DNA from: Pseudomonas fluorescens
GTDB taxonomy: Bacteria; Pseudomonadota; Gammaproteobacteria; Pseudomonadales; Pseudomonadaceae
Assembly (NCBI RefSeq): GCF_001648775.1
Contig: NZ_LVEJ01000002.1
Location: 293,693-357,692 of the forward strand
DNA: 64,000 nt
Direction of reading: 5' to 3'
The position numbers were made by a program, and so were the translations under genes. Positions 55,193 to 63,856 of this stretch are shown here, piece by piece. The notes under the pieces are model-generated. The model did no database searches and had not been told where the DNA came from. It saw only the letters and a program-made list of their open reading frames with translations. Numbering within the stretch: position 1 is the first letter of the stretch; the number at the start of each line of letters is the position of its first letter.

Positions 55193-56536
55193 ATGTTGAC
55201 CTGTTCCGTACACCCGCTGCCCTACCGTGCCAATCCCGCCGACTACTTCGCGGCCATCCGCAACGCCCCCGGCGCCGTGCTGCTCGACAGCGGCCGACCG
55301 AGTGCCGACCGTGGCCGTTATGACTTGCTCAGCGCCTGGCCGCTGGAACAACTGGCGGTGTTGCCGGACGAGAGCGGCAGCCATTTCCTGCAACGGCTGC
55401 GCGACAACCTGAGTCGCCTGGGCGAGGCGTTATTGCCTGTTGAATACGAACTGCCGTTTGCGGGCGGTTTGATCGGCTACCTGAGCTACGACTTCGGTCG
55501 GCACCTGGAAAACCTGCCGAGCCGGGCCCGCGATGATCTGCAACTGCCTGACGCGCGTTTTGGCCTGTACGACTGGGCGCTGATCAGCGATCACCAGACG
55601 GCCACCAGCCAATTGGTCTTCCACCCGTCGGTGATCGACAGCGCGAAGCAACGGCTGATCGCGCTGTTCACCGTGCCGCAAGCTGAAGCACTGACACCGT
55701 TCAAACTGAACGCGCCGATGGCTGCCGACCTCTCGGCCGACGATTACCGTCAGGCCTTCGAACGCATCCAGCATTACATCCAGGCCGGTGACTGCTATCA
55801 GGTCAACTTCGCTCAGCGTTTCCGCGCGGCGTGTCAGGGCGATCCGTGGCTGGCTTACTGCAAGTTGCGCGAAGCCTGTCCGACACCGTTTTCCGGTTTC
55901 CAGAGCCTGCCTGATGGCGGCGCCGTGTTGAGCCTGTCGCCAGAGCGCTTCGTCAAAGTCAGCGAACGTCAGGTCGAAACCCGCCCGATCAAAGGCACTC
56001 GTCCGCGTGGCCTGACGCCAGCCGAAGACGCCGCCAACGCCGCCGAACTGCTGGCCAGCGCCAAGGATCGTGCGGAAAACCTGATGATCGTCGACCTGCT
56101 GCGTAACGACCTCGGGCGCACCTGCCGCATCGGCTCGGTGCGGGTGCCGGAGTTGTTCAGCCTGGAAAGCTATCCGAACGTGCATCACCTGGTCAGCAGC
56201 GTGACCGGCGAACTGGCGGATGATCGTGATGCACTGGATTTGATTGCTGGCAGTTTCCCCGGCGGCTCGATCACCGGCGCACCGAAGATCCGCGCGATGC
56301 AGATCATCGATGAACTGGAGCCGACCCGGCGTGGCTTGTATTGCGGCTCATTGCTGTACCTGGACGTGCGCGGCGAGATGGACAGCTCCATCGCCATTCG
56401 CAGTCTGTTGGTCAAGGATGGGCAGGTGTGTTGCTGGGGCGGTGGCGGGATCGTCGCGGATTCGGACTGGCAGGCGGAGTACCAGGAGTCGATCACTAAA
56501 GTGAAGATTTTGCTGGAAACCCTGCAGAACCTTTAA
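55193..56536 (+). CDS. pabB: Aminodeoxychorismate synthase component I
   Basis: A 447-residue chorismate-utilising enzyme that aminates chorismate for 4-aminobenzoate and folate. Motifs near the C-terminal half are AGDCYQVNFAQRFRA near residue 195, SLSPERFVKVS near 245, TRPIKGTRPRG near 263, AENLMIVDLLRNDLGR near 293 and PGGSITGAPKIRAMQIIDELEP near 355. A TrpE-like reading is possible, but length and the PIKGTR motif fit PabB. The ATG at 55193 is preferred because the longer frame runs into a repeat. Confidence 0.94.
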   Translation: MLTCSVHPLPYRANPADYFAAIRNAPGAVLLDSGRPSADRGRYDLLSAWPLEQLAVLPDESGSHFLQRLRDNLSRLGEALLPVEYELPFAGGLIGYLSYDFGRHLENLPSRARDDLQLPDARFGLYDWALISDHQTATSQLVFHPSVIDSAKQRLIALFTVPQAEALTPFKLNAPMAADLSADDYRQAFERIQHYIQAGDCYQVNFAQRFRAACQGDPWLAYCKLREACPTPFSGFQSLPDGGAVLSLSPERFVKVSERQVETRPIKGTRPRGLTPAEDAANAAELLASAKDRAENLMIVDLLRNDLGRTCRIGSVRVPELFSLESYPNVHHLVSSVTGELADDRDALDLIAGSFPGGSITGAPKIRAMQIIDELEPTRRGLYCGSLLYLDVRGEMDSSIAIRSLLVKDGQVCCWGGGGIVADSDWQAEYQESITKVKILLETLQNL

Positions 56537-56548
56537 AAGCTTAAAAAC

Positions 56549-56615
56549 TTCGCGAGCAGGCTCGCTCCCACAGGGTGAACGCATTCCAAATGTGGGAGCG
56601 AGCCTGCTCGCGAAG
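56549..56615. repeat. Paired REP element, CTCCCAC ends inward
   Basis: Inverted REP copies flank a spacer with GAACGCATTCC, close to the GAATGCATTC of the other pairs of this type. It lies between the convergent pabB and thrH genes. Confidence 0.91.
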
Positions 56616-56631
56616 GGGCCTGTCCAGACGA

Positions 56632-57249
56632 CTACAAACTCAAATCCCGATTCGAGGCCTTGAGGAATTCCTGCTTCAACTCAGCAAAGGTATGCACCGC
56701 TGGAAACTGCGGAAACTCACGAATCACATTCTCCGGCGCATGGAACAGAATCCCCGCATCCGCCTCGCCCAGCATCGTCGTGTCGTTGTACGAATCCCCT
56801 GCCGCAATTACCCGGTAATACAGGCTCTTGAACGCCAGCACCGACTGGCGCTTGGGATCTTTCTGACGCAGCTGATAGCTGGTCACCCGCCCGGTCTCGT
56901 CAGTAATCAGACGGTGGCAGAGCAAGGTCGGAAAGCCCAGTTGACGCATCAGCGGCTGCGAAAACTCATAAAACGTGTCCGACAGAATCACCACCTGAAA
57001 GCGCTCGCGCAGCCAGTTGACGAACTCCACCGCGCCGTCCAGCGGCTTCAGCGTGGCGATCACTTCCTGAATGTCCGAGAGCTTCAAGCCATGCTCATCA
57101 AGGATGCGCAGACGCTGCTTCATCAGCACGTCGTAATCGGGAATGTCCCGGGTGGTGGCCTTGAGGGATTCGATTCCGGTTTTTTCGGCGAAGGCGATCC
57201 AGATTTCCGGCACCAACACCCCTTCAAGATCCAGGCAAGCAATTTCCAC
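56632..57249 (-). CDS. thrH: Phosphoserine phosphatase / homoserine phosphotransferase ThrH
   Basis: A 205-residue HAD-superfamily enzyme. The nucleophile loop reads CLDLEGVLVPEIW (DLEG in place of the usual DxDG/S), motif II is VILSDTFYEFSQPL near residue 100, and motif III/IV is VIAAGDSYNDTTMLGEAD near 148. The DLEG variant and short length identify ThrH, first described in P. aeruginosa, which dephosphorylates phosphoserine and can transfer phosphate to homoserine. It acts in serine or threonine synthesis in the cytoplasm. Confidence 0.94.
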   Translation of the reverse strand: MEIACLDLEGVLVPEIWIAFAEKTGIESLKATTRDIPDYDVLMKQRLRILDEHGLKLSDIQEVIATLKPLDGAVEFVNWLRERFQVVILSDTFYEFSQPLMRQLGFPTLLCHRLITDETGRVTSYQLRQKDPKRQSVLAFKSLYYRVIAAGDSYNDTTMLGEADAGILFHAPENVIREFPQFPAVHTFAELKQEFLKASNRDLSL

Positions 57250-57413
57250 AAGACACTCCCGTTTGTATTGATTATTTGAGTCGAGCGAGGCCGAACTCTA
57301 GCGACTCCACCCCCGGCGCGCAACGCACAGGAGGCCCCGAGGCCCGCAGCTTTTTGTTACCATCGGCCCCATATAGAGCGCCCAGCGCCACCGACCTGTA
57401 GGAAGCCGCCCTG

Positions 57414-58148
57414 ATGAGCCCAACGTTCGATGTCGTGGAACTCGCCACGACCTATGCCAACAAATCCGCGCAAGACATCCTCAAACTCGCGTTTGCCGAG
57501 TTCGGCGATGATCTGTGGATATCTTTCAGCGGCGCCGAGGATGTGGTGCTGGTGGACATGGCCTGGAAGCTCAACAAGAACGTCAAGGTGTTCAGCCTCG
57601 ACACCGGCCGTCTGCACCCGGAGACCTACCGCTTCATCGATCAGGTGCGCGAGCATTACAAGATCGACATCGAACTGGTGTCGCCCGACTACACGAAACT
57701 CGAACCCTTCGTGAAGGAAAAAGGCCTGTTCAGTTTCTACAAGGACGGCCACGGCGAATGCTGCGGGATCCGCAAGATCGAACCGCTGCGGCGCAAACTG
57801 TCCGACGTCAAAGCCTGGGCCACCGGCCAGCGTCGCGACCAGAGCCCGGGTACCCGTAGCGCGGTGGCGGTGATGGAAATCGATACCGCGTTTTCCACGC
57901 CGGAGCGCACCCTGTACAAGTTCAACCCTTTGGCGCAGATGACCAGCGAAGAGATCTGGGGCTACATCCGCATGCTCGAGCTGCCGTACAACAGCCTGCA
58001 TGAACGCGGCTTTATCAGCATCGGCTGCGAACCGTGTACCCGCCCTGTCCTGCCGAACCAGCACGAGCGCGAAGGCCGCTGGTGGTGGGAAGAGGCGACG
58101 CAGAAAGAATGCGGGTTGCATGCCGGGAATATCATCAGTAAAGCCTGA
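57414..58148 (+). CDS. cysH: Assimilatory adenylylsulfate (APS/PAPS) reductase
   Basis: A 244-residue CysH-family enzyme that reduces activated sulfate to sulfite using thioredoxin. [15 protein letters not shown] near residue 39 is the nucleotide loop. Cysteines in [15 protein letters not shown] near 118 and [10 protein letters not shown] near 205 are the four ligands of a 4Fe-4S cluster, and the catalytic cysteine is in KECGLHAG near 234. These cluster ligands mark the APS-reducing branch and not the cluster-free PAPS reductase of enterics, so the common name PAPS reductase is probably not exact. Confidence 0.94.
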   Translation: MSPTFDVVELATTYANKSAQDILKLAFAEFGDDLWISFSGAEDVVLVDMAWKLNKNVKVFSLDTGRLHPETYRFIDQVREHYKIDIELVSPDYTKLEPFVKEKGLFSFYKDGHGECCGIRKIEPLRRKLSDVKAWATGQRRDQSPGTRSAVAVMEIDTAFSTPERTLYKFNPLAQMTSEEIWGYIRMLELPYNSLHERGFISIGCEPCTRPVLPNQHEREGRWWWEEATQKECGLHAGNIISKA

Positions 58149-58170
58149 TCTCCAATTCCAGTGACGTCCA

Positions 58171-58260
58171 CTGTGGGAGCGAGCCTGCTCGCGAATGCGT
58201 AGTGTCAGTCGACATTTTAGTTGACTGATCCAACGCATTCGCGAGCAGGCTCGCTCCCAC
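58171..58260. repeat. Paired REP element, CTCCCAC ends outward
   Basis: Inverted REP copies lie around the spacer GTCAGTCGACATTTTAGTTG, followed by ACTGA. It follows cysH. The sequence from 58261 to the sigma-54 site at 58518 is AT-richer, with no gene seen; it could hold activator-binding sites. Confidence 0.92.
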
Positions 58261-58517
58261 ATTTAGCATCCTGCGCAGCTCTGAAAACGTGTACACACGA
58301 ATGTCACCATCGGTGCCATTTATGTGTGCACTTTTTTGTATCTGCGCCCTGAAAAGTTACATCCCGCCTGAAAATCCCTTTCTCTCGCCTTCCTTCTACA
58401 TCCCCTGCGAAAAATAAATACCTGTTCGAACGGTCAATTTTTAACCATCTAATTTCAAAGACTTAGTACTCATCGATAACTATTCGAAATGAATACGACC
58501 GCCTATAGATCCGCAAC

Positions 58518-58533
58518 TGGCACAAATCTGGCT
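58518..58533 (+). promoter_or_regulatory. Sigma-54 promoter candidate for the NCS1 permease operon
   Basis: TGGCACAAATCTGGCT has the full -24 TGGCAC and exact GG-N10-GC spacing; the -12 reads TGGC. It lies about 200 bp upstream of the permease gene and its -24 half is identical to that of the nitrate transporter promoter, which suggests nitrogen control. Confidence 0.55.
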
Positions 58534-58546
58534 TTAGTGCATACAT

Positions 58547-58562
58547 GTTTTGTATACAAAAC
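58547..58562. promoter_or_regulatory. Perfect 16-bp palindrome GTTTTGTATACAAAAC
   Basis: It lies just downstream of the putative sigma-54 site, where the transcript would begin. TTGTATACAA cores are typical of GntR-FCD operators, so a repressor is plausible; no GntR gene is adjacent. Confidence 0.55.
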
Positions 58563-58728
58563 TGCAAAACATACCCACACTTTCGATCCGCAAGCCTGAA
58601 GCGCCCTATCCCGTACAGGCTGCAGATGCCCCGTAACCAGTGATGTTTTCACTGCCGCGACGAAGATTTGTCGAGCCTGTCGGCTTATGCACAGTCATCG
58701 CGGCCCTGAACATCAGGAGCCTGCCGGA

Positions 58729-60267
58729 ATGCGTACAAGTCTCTCCAACAACATCGCGCTGAATCTGCCTGCCTCTGCCGTCGATCAACCGTTACCCCAT
58801 GACGGCTTGAGCGAACCGCTGCAACTGAGCCCCCGTCTGCACAACAGTGATCTGGCGCCCACCAAGGCCGAAGGTCGGCGCTGGGGCAAATACAGCATCT
58901 TTGCCCTGTGGACCAACGATGTGCACAACATCGCCAACTACTCCTTCGCCATTGGCCTCTACGCCCTGGGCCTGGGTGGCTGGCAGATTCTGCTGTCGCT
59001 GGGGATCGGCGCGGCGCTGGTGTATTTCTTCATGAACCTGTCCGGTTACATGGGGCAGAAAACCGGGGTGCCGTTTCCGGTGATCAGCCGGATCAGTTTC
59101 GGCATTCACGGCGCGCAGATTCCGGCATTGATCCGCGCGGTGATCGCCATCGCCTGGTTCGGCATTCAGACGTATCTGGCGTCGGTGGTCTTCCGCGTGT
59201 TACTCACCGCCGTCCATCCCGGGTTCGCCGAATACGATCACAACTCGATCCTCGGATTGTCGACACTGGGCTGGGTGTGTTTCGTGGCGATCTGGTTCGT
59301 GCAACTGGCGATCCTCGCCTATGGCATGGAAATGGTCCGTCGCTACGAAGCGTTTGCCGGGCCGGTGATTCTGCTGACCGTCGCCGCCCTCGCCGCGTGG
59401 ATGTACTTTCAGGCCAACGCGACCATCGCCTGGTCGATCCGCGAACCGCTGACCGGTGGCGAGATGTGGCGCAACATCTTTGCCGGCGGCGCGTTGTGGC
59501 TGGCGATCTACGGCACGCTGATCCTCAACTTCTGCGACTTCGCCCGCTCTTCGCCGTGCCGCAAGACCATCAAGGTAGGAAACTTCTGGGGTTTGCCGGT
59601 GAATATTCTGGTGTTTGCCGCGATCACCGTGCTGCTCTGTGGCGCGCAATTTCAGATCAATGGCCGGATCATCGAAAGCCCGACCGAGATCATCGCCTCG
59701 ATCCCCAACACGTTCTTTCTGGTGCTCGGTTGCCTGGCGTTCCTGATCGTCACCGTGGCGGTGAACATCATGGCCAACTTCGTCGCCCCGGCGTTCGTCC
59801 TCAGCAACCTGGCGCCGAAGTACCTGACCTTCCGCCGCGCCGGGCTGATCAGCGCAACCATCGCCGTGCTGATCCTGCCGTGGAATCTCTACAACAGTCC
59901 GCTGGTGATCGTGTACTTCCTGTCCGGCCTCGGCGCCCTGCTCGGCCCGTTGTACGGGGTGATCATGGTCGACTACTGGTTGATCCGCAAAGGCCGGGTC
60001 AACGTTCCGCAGCTCTACAGCGAAGATCCCAACGGCGCTTATTACTACAGCCGCGGGGTCAATTTCCGCGCGGTGGCGGCGTTTATTCCTGCGGCGCTGA
60101 TCGCCATTGTCCTGGCACTGATGCCGGGGTTCCACAGCGTTTCGCCGTTCTCCTGGCTGATCGGCGCCGGGATTGCCGGAATGCTTTACCTGATCGTCGC
60201 CAAACGCCAGCCGCATTACGCCGACATCAGTGGCGAATCGATTGCCGTCGACAACGTCTGCCATTAA
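58729..60267 (+). CDS. NCS1-family nucleobase/hydantoin/allantoin permease
   Basis: A 512-residue inner-membrane symporter with 12 predicted helices. The family signature is in the N-terminal region (EGRRWGKYSIFALWTNDVHNI near residue 45, then the first helix). GYMGQKTGVPFPVISRISFG near 105 is the substrate-binding helix region, and NFCDFARSSPCRKTI near 280 is also typical. AGGAG lies before the ATG at 58729. The substrate may be a purine, pyrimidine, hydantoin or allantoin; the gene downstream encodes a racemase-superfamily protein, which favours a hydantoin-like compound. Confidence 0.9.
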   Translation: MRTSLSNNIALNLPASAVDQPLPHDGLSEPLQLSPRLHNSDLAPTKAEGRRWGKYSIFALWTNDVHNIANYSFAIGLYALGLGGWQILLSLGIGAALVYFFMNLSGYMGQKTGVPFPVISRISFGIHGAQIPALIRAVIAIAWFGIQTYLASVVFRVLLTAVHPGFAEYDHNSILGLSTLGWVCFVAIWFVQLAILAYGMEMVRRYEAFAGPVILLTVAALAAWMYFQANATIAWSIREPLTGGEMWRNIFAGGALWLAIYGTLILNFCDFARSSPCRKTIKVGNFWGLPVNILVFAAITVLLCGAQFQINGRIIESPTEIIASIPNTFFLVLGCLAFLIVTVAVNIMANFVAPAFVLSNLAPKYLTFRRAGLISATIAVLILPWNLYNSPLVIVYFLSGLGALLGPLYGVIMVDYWLIRKGRVNVPQLYSEDPNGAYYYSRGVNFRAVAAFIPAALIAIVLALMPGFHSVSPFSWLIGAGIAGMLYLIVAKRQPHYADISGESIAVDNVCH

Positions 60268-60322
60268 TTCCCTCGCGGCCCGGATTTCGGGCCGCAGAAC
60301 TGCCCGCTATAAGGATTTCTCC

Positions 60323-61051
60323 ATGCGTATTCTCGTGGTCAACGTCAACACCACCGAATCCATCACCGATGCCATCGCCCGCTCGGCGCAAGCTGTCGCG
60401 TCTCCCGGAACCGAGATTGTCGGCCTGACCCCGTACTTCGGCGCCGATTCGATTGAAGGCAACTTCGAAAGCTATCTGGCGGCCATCGCCGTGATGGATC
60501 GGGTGATGTCCTACGACCAGCCGTTCGATGCGGTGATTCAGGCCGGTTATGGCGAACATGGCCGTGAAGGCTTGCAGGAATTGCTCAACGTGCCGGTGGT
60601 GGATATCACTGATGCGGCGGCGAGTACGGCGATGTTTCTCGGCCATGCGTATTCGGTGGTGACCACGCTGGATCGCACCGTGCCACTGATCGAGGATCGG
60701 CTGAAACTGTCGGGCCTGTGGGATCGTTGCGCGTCAGTACGCGCCAGTGGTCTGGCCGTTCTGGAACTGGAACACGAACCGCAGCGCGCGCTGGAAGCGA
60801 TCGTGCAGCAGGCTGAATTGGCGGTGACGCAGGACAAGGCCGAGGTGATCTGCCTCGGTTGCGGCGGCATGGCCGGGCTGGATGAACAGATTCGTCGGCG
60901 TACCGGCGTGCCAGTGGTGGATGGCGTGACGGCGGCGGTGACGATTGCGGAATCGCTGGTGCGCTTGCGCTTGTCGACGTCGAAAGTGCGGACTTATGCA
61001 ACGCCACGGCCGAAGAACATTATTGGCTGGCCGGGGCGGTTTGCTCGCTGA
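60323..61051 (+). CDS. Asp/Glu/hydantoin racemase-superfamily protein with one catalytic cysteine replaced
   Basis: A 242-residue protein of the hydantoin/allantoin racemase branch: RILVVNVNTTESITDAI at the N-terminus (substrate-binding NxNT), SIEGNFESYLAA near residue 43 and VDGVTAAVTIAESL near 204. Racemases of this fold use two cysteines. The second is present (C180 in CLGCGGMAG), but the first position, normally ACFG, reads AGYGEHG with G75. Arylmalonate decarboxylase, from the same superfamily, also has a glycine there. So racemisation is doubtful and decarboxylation or another reaction is possible. The gene is 55 bp after the NCS1 permease, which presumably brings in its substrate. Confidence 0.85.
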   Translation: MRILVVNVNTTESITDAIARSAQAVASPGTEIVGLTPYFGADSIEGNFESYLAAIAVMDRVMSYDQPFDAVIQAGYGEHGREGLQELLNVPVVDITDAAASTAMFLGHAYSVVTTLDRTVPLIEDRLKLSGLWDRCASVRASGLAVLELEHEPQRALEAIVQQAELAVTQDKAEVICLGCGGMAGLDEQIRRRTGVPVVDGVTAAVTIAESLVRLRLSTSKVRTYATPRPKNIIGWPGRFAR

Positions 61052-61079
61052 GGTCATCATAGGAAACCGAGTCGCCCCA

Positions 61080-61146
61080 TTCGCGAGCAGGCTCGCTCCC
61101 ACATTTGGAATGCATTTCCCTGTGGGAGCGAGCTTGCTCGCGAAGG
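61080..61146. repeat. Paired REP element, CTCCCAC ends inward
   Basis: Inverted REP copies around ATTTGGAATGCATTTCCCTG, nearly identical to the spacer at 4450. It lies between the convergent racemase-like and LysR genes. Confidence 0.91.
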
Positions 61147-61170
61147 CCGCACCTCGGTCTGATGCCTTGC

Positions 61171-62097
61171 TCAGATGGCACTAAACCGCTGCGCCAGCCC
61201 CATCTCGGCAAACTGCTCAATCACAAAATCGACAAACGCCCGCGTCTTCCCCGGCAACAACTTATGCTCGGCGTAATAGATCGAAATGTTGCCGTCATCG
61301 ACATACCAGTCCGGCAACACCCGCTGCAACGTCCCCGCCTCCAGATACCCCACCGCAAACGGCATGCTCACCAGTGCGATCCCCAAACCTTGCGCCGCTG
61401 TCCTGCAAGCGGCTTCGGAATCACTCATGGTCATCCGCGCCTTGAGCATCAATGGCCGACAGTTCTGTGGATTGCGCCCGACCAATTGCCAGGAACGCAC
61501 GCGCCCGGTTTGCGGCGAGCGGATCAGAATCCCGTCGTGACGATCAAGGTCGTCCGGCTCGATGATCTCGGGATTGGCCTGTAAATAGTCAGCAGACGCC
61601 ACCAGGATCCGATGCGCCGGGCTCAACTTGCGTGCGATCACCCCTTGCGGCAGTTCGAAGCCGCCGCCGATGGCCGCATCAAAGCCCTGCCCAATCAAAT
61701 CGACCTGCCGATTATCGAAATGCCAGTCCGGATTGATCGCCGGATAGCGCCGCAGAAACTCACCGAGCAGCGGCACGATGTGCAGGCAGCCAAACGCTGC
61801 ACCCATGCTGACCTTCAACGTTCCCGCCGGAAGACCTTCGACACTGGACAGATTGGCCACGGCATTTTGAATGGTGGTCAAACTGCCGCTGACCTGATTC
61901 AAAAACAGCTGCCCGGCCTCCGTCAGCGTCAGGCTGCGTGTACTACGCTGGAACAGCCGCACGCCGAGCCGCACCTCGAGTTTGGCCACACTTTTGCCGA
62001 CGGCCGCCGGGGTCAGGCTCAGGCGTCGCGCGGCTTCGGCAAAGCTGCCGACCTCGGCACTGCGCACGAAGCATTCGATGCTGCTGAAGGTTTCCAT
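61171..62097 (-). CDS. LysR-family transcriptional regulator
   Basis: A 308-residue regulator. The N-terminal winged helix (about 1-62) reads METFSSIECFVRSAEVGSF, then ARRLSLTPAAVGKSVAKLE and RLFQRSTRSLTLTEAG. The C-terminal effector domain (about 90-295) has LKVSMGAAFGCLHIVPLL and YLEAGTLQRVLPDW. The ATG at 62097 is chosen over one 45 bases upstream, which lies in the intergenic region. It is divergent from an SDR oxidoreductase gene, the usual sign that it controls that gene. The ligand is unknown. Confidence 0.93.
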   Translation of the reverse strand: METFSSIECFVRSAEVGSFAEAARRLSLTPAAVGKSVAKLEVRLGVRLFQRSTRSLTLTEAGQLFLNQVSGSLTTIQNAVANLSSVEGLPAGTLKVSMGAAFGCLHIVPLLGEFLRRYPAINPDWHFDNRQVDLIGQGFDAAIGGGFELPQGVIARKLSPAHRILVASADYLQANPEIIEPDDLDRHDGILIRSPQTGRVRSWQLVGRNPQNCRPLMLKARMTMSDSEAACRTAAQGLGIALVSMPFAVGYLEAGTLQRVLPDWYVDDGNISIYYAEHKLLPGKTRAFVDFVIEQFAEMGLAQRFSAI

Positions 62098-62223
62098 GAT
62101 CGCCACTATAAACTTCTGGTTTACACAGACTATAGCAACCATGGTCTACACAGTTGTCGATAGCACGCCGATACTCGCCACCAATACCAAGGCATTCTGC
62201 CTTGAACACTCTGGAGATCGAAC

Positions 62224-62970
62224 ATGACCACTCAACACCTCAGCGGCAAAGTCGCTTTGATTCAAGGCGGTTCCCGTGGTATCGGCGCTGCCATCGTCAA
62301 ACGTCTGGCCGCTGAAGGCGCTGCAGTAGCCTTCACTTACGTCAGCTCCACCGCCAAAGCCGAAGAGTTGCAAAACAGCATCACCGGCAACGGCGGCAAA
62401 GCCCTGGCGATCAAGGCCGACAGCGCCGACGCCGCCGCCATCCGCGACGCCGTCAACGCCACGGTCGAAGCCTTTGGCCGAGTCGACATTCTGGTGAACA
62501 ACGCCGGTGTACTGGCCGTCGCACCGCTGGAAGACTTCAAACTCGAAGACTTCGACCAGACCGTGGCGATCAACATTCGCAGCGTGTTCATCGCTTCGCA
62601 AGAAGCCGCCAAACACATGGGCGAAGGTGCACGCATCATCAACATCGGCAGCACCAACGCCGACCGCATGCCCTTCGCCGGCGGCGGTGTGTATGCGATG
62701 AGCAAGTCGGCGCTGGTCGGTCTGACCAAAGGCCTGGCCCGCGACCTCGGCCCACGTGGCATCACCGTCAACAACGTGCAACCCGGTCCGGTCGACACCG
62801 ACATGAACCCGGCGCACGGTGACTTCGCCGAAAGCCTGATCCCGTTGATGGCGGTCGGTCGTTACGGCAAAGCCGAAGAAATCGCCAGTTTCGTAGCCTA
62901 TCTGGCAGGCCCGGAAGCCGGTTACATCACCGGTGCAAGCCTGACCATCGACGGTGGTTTCGGCGCCTGA
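62224..62970 (+). CDS. Short-chain dehydrogenase/reductase
   Basis: A 248-residue classical SDR. Cofactor loop IQGGSRGIGAAIVKRLA near residue 14, NNAGVLAVAP near 92, the catalytic serine in INIGSTNADRM near 140 and YAMSK near 156, and a C-terminal GASLTIDGGFGA. The lack of an acidic residue after the second strand and the presence of SSTAKAEELQ suggest NADP(H). Substrate unknown. It is divergent from the LysR gene and ends at a strong terminator. Confidence 0.92.
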   Translation: MTTQHLSGKVALIQGGSRGIGAAIVKRLAAEGAAVAFTYVSSTAKAEELQNSITGNGGKALAIKADSADAAAIRDAVNATVEAFGRVDILVNNAGVLAVAPLEDFKLEDFDQTVAINIRSVFIASQEAAKHMGEGARIINIGSTNADRMPFAGGGVYAMSKSALVGLTKGLARDLGPRGITVNNVQPGPVDTDMNPAHGDFAESLIPLMAVGRYGKAEEIASFVAYLAGPEAGYITGASLTIDGGFGA

Positions 62971-62990
62971 TTTCCCAAGTGGCCTGAACG

Positions 62991-63031
62991 AAAAACGCCG
63001 CCGCTCTGTTACAGAGGGGCGGCGTTTTTTT
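62991..63031. terminator. Bidirectional terminator between the SDR and HAD genes
   Basis: AAAAACGCCGCC pairs with GGGCGGCGTTTTT and the inner CTCTG with CAGAG around TTA, with one G-G mismatch. A- and T-runs flank it, serving both convergent genes. Confidence 0.92.
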
Positions 63032-63042
63032 GTGTCAGATGT

Positions 63043-63762
63043 TCAAGCCCATTCCAGCGCCGGCAAACCACAGGCACTCGGTGTGAAGGCTTTCAGCGTG
63101 CGCAGAATGCCGTCAGCGTGTGCGTACTTTTCATCGGCCATGGCGGCGTCGGGAATGGCGATGGCGGTCATGCCTGCGGCTTTCGCGGCGGTCACGCCAA
63201 ACGGCGAATCCTCGAACACCAGACAATCTTCAGGCGCGACGCCCAGACGCCGGGCGGCGGTGAGGAAGATATCCGGTGCCGGTTTCGCCGCGCCGACTTC
63301 CGGATCGTCCGCCGTGACGATGAAATCGAACAGCGCGAACCAGTCGCGGTGCAGCGTGGTTTTCTGCCCAAACGATTGGCGCGATGAACTGGTGCCCACG
63401 GCGATGGGAATGTTGTGCGCCTTGAGGTGGCGGATCAATTCTTCGGCGCCTGGCATCGCTTGCGCGGTGGGGAAACGTTCACGCATCAGCGGCTCGCGGA
63501 TGACCAGAAACTCTTCGGCGGTGATCGGCAGATCGAGTGCCTGCACCACGTAATTCGCCAGATCGTTGGCCCCGCGACCAATGATGTTCTGCTTGATGCT
63601 CCAGTCGAAGGTGCGCCCGTAACGCTGGGCAATCAGCGAGGTGACTTCGGTGTAAATGCCCTCGGTGTCCAGCAGCAAACCGTCCATATCGAAAATCACG
63701 GCCTTGATCGGGCCGAACGCCTTCAGCGGTGCATTCATCATCGGATCCGTTAACAAAGACAT
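63043..63762 (-). CDS. HAD-superfamily hydrolase (beta-phosphoglucomutase/GPH-like)
   Basis: A 239-residue HAD subfamily IA phosphatase. The nucleophile loop is VIFDMDGLLLDTEG near residue 22, motif II threonine/serine is in IPIAVGTSSSRQSF near 122, and motif III/IV is KPAPDIFLTA near 165 and CLVFEDSPFGVTAAKAAG near 184. A cap domain lies between the first and second motifs. The start is uncertain: ATGs at 63762, 63741 and 63738 are all possible. Sugar phosphates or phosphoglycolate-type substrates are likely. Confidence 0.9.
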   Translation of the reverse strand: MSLLTDPMMNAPLKAFGPIKAVIFDMDGLLLDTEGIYTEVTSLIAQRYGRTFDWSIKQNIIGRGANDLANYVVQALDLPITAEEFLVIREPLMRERFPTAQAMPGAEELIRHLKAHNIPIAVGTSSSRQSFGQKTTLHRDWFALFDFIVTADDPEVGAAKPAPDIFLTAARRLGVAPEDCLVFEDSPFGVTAAKAAGMTAIAIPDAAMADEKYAHADGILRTLKAFTPSACGLPALEWA

Positions 63763-63827
63763 CCCGGCGGCATGGTTGGCGCCGCTACGCGGATCTGATT
63801 AAAGGGTTCAGCAGCATAACGAGCGCG

Positions 63828-63856
63828 ACGGACATTGAGCAACGGGCAATGTCCGT
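63828..63856. other. Perfect 10-bp stem in the final intergenic segment
   Basis: ACGGACATTG pairs with CAATGTCCGT around nine bases. No T-run follows on either strand, so it is not a standard terminator. The rest of 63763-64000 shows no gene; the next gene must lie beyond the window. Confidence 0.5.

Noticed and set aside
63828..63856. Intrinsic terminator upstream of the HAD gene
   Set aside because: The stem is perfect but no T-run follows on either strand, so it is listed only as a hairpin.
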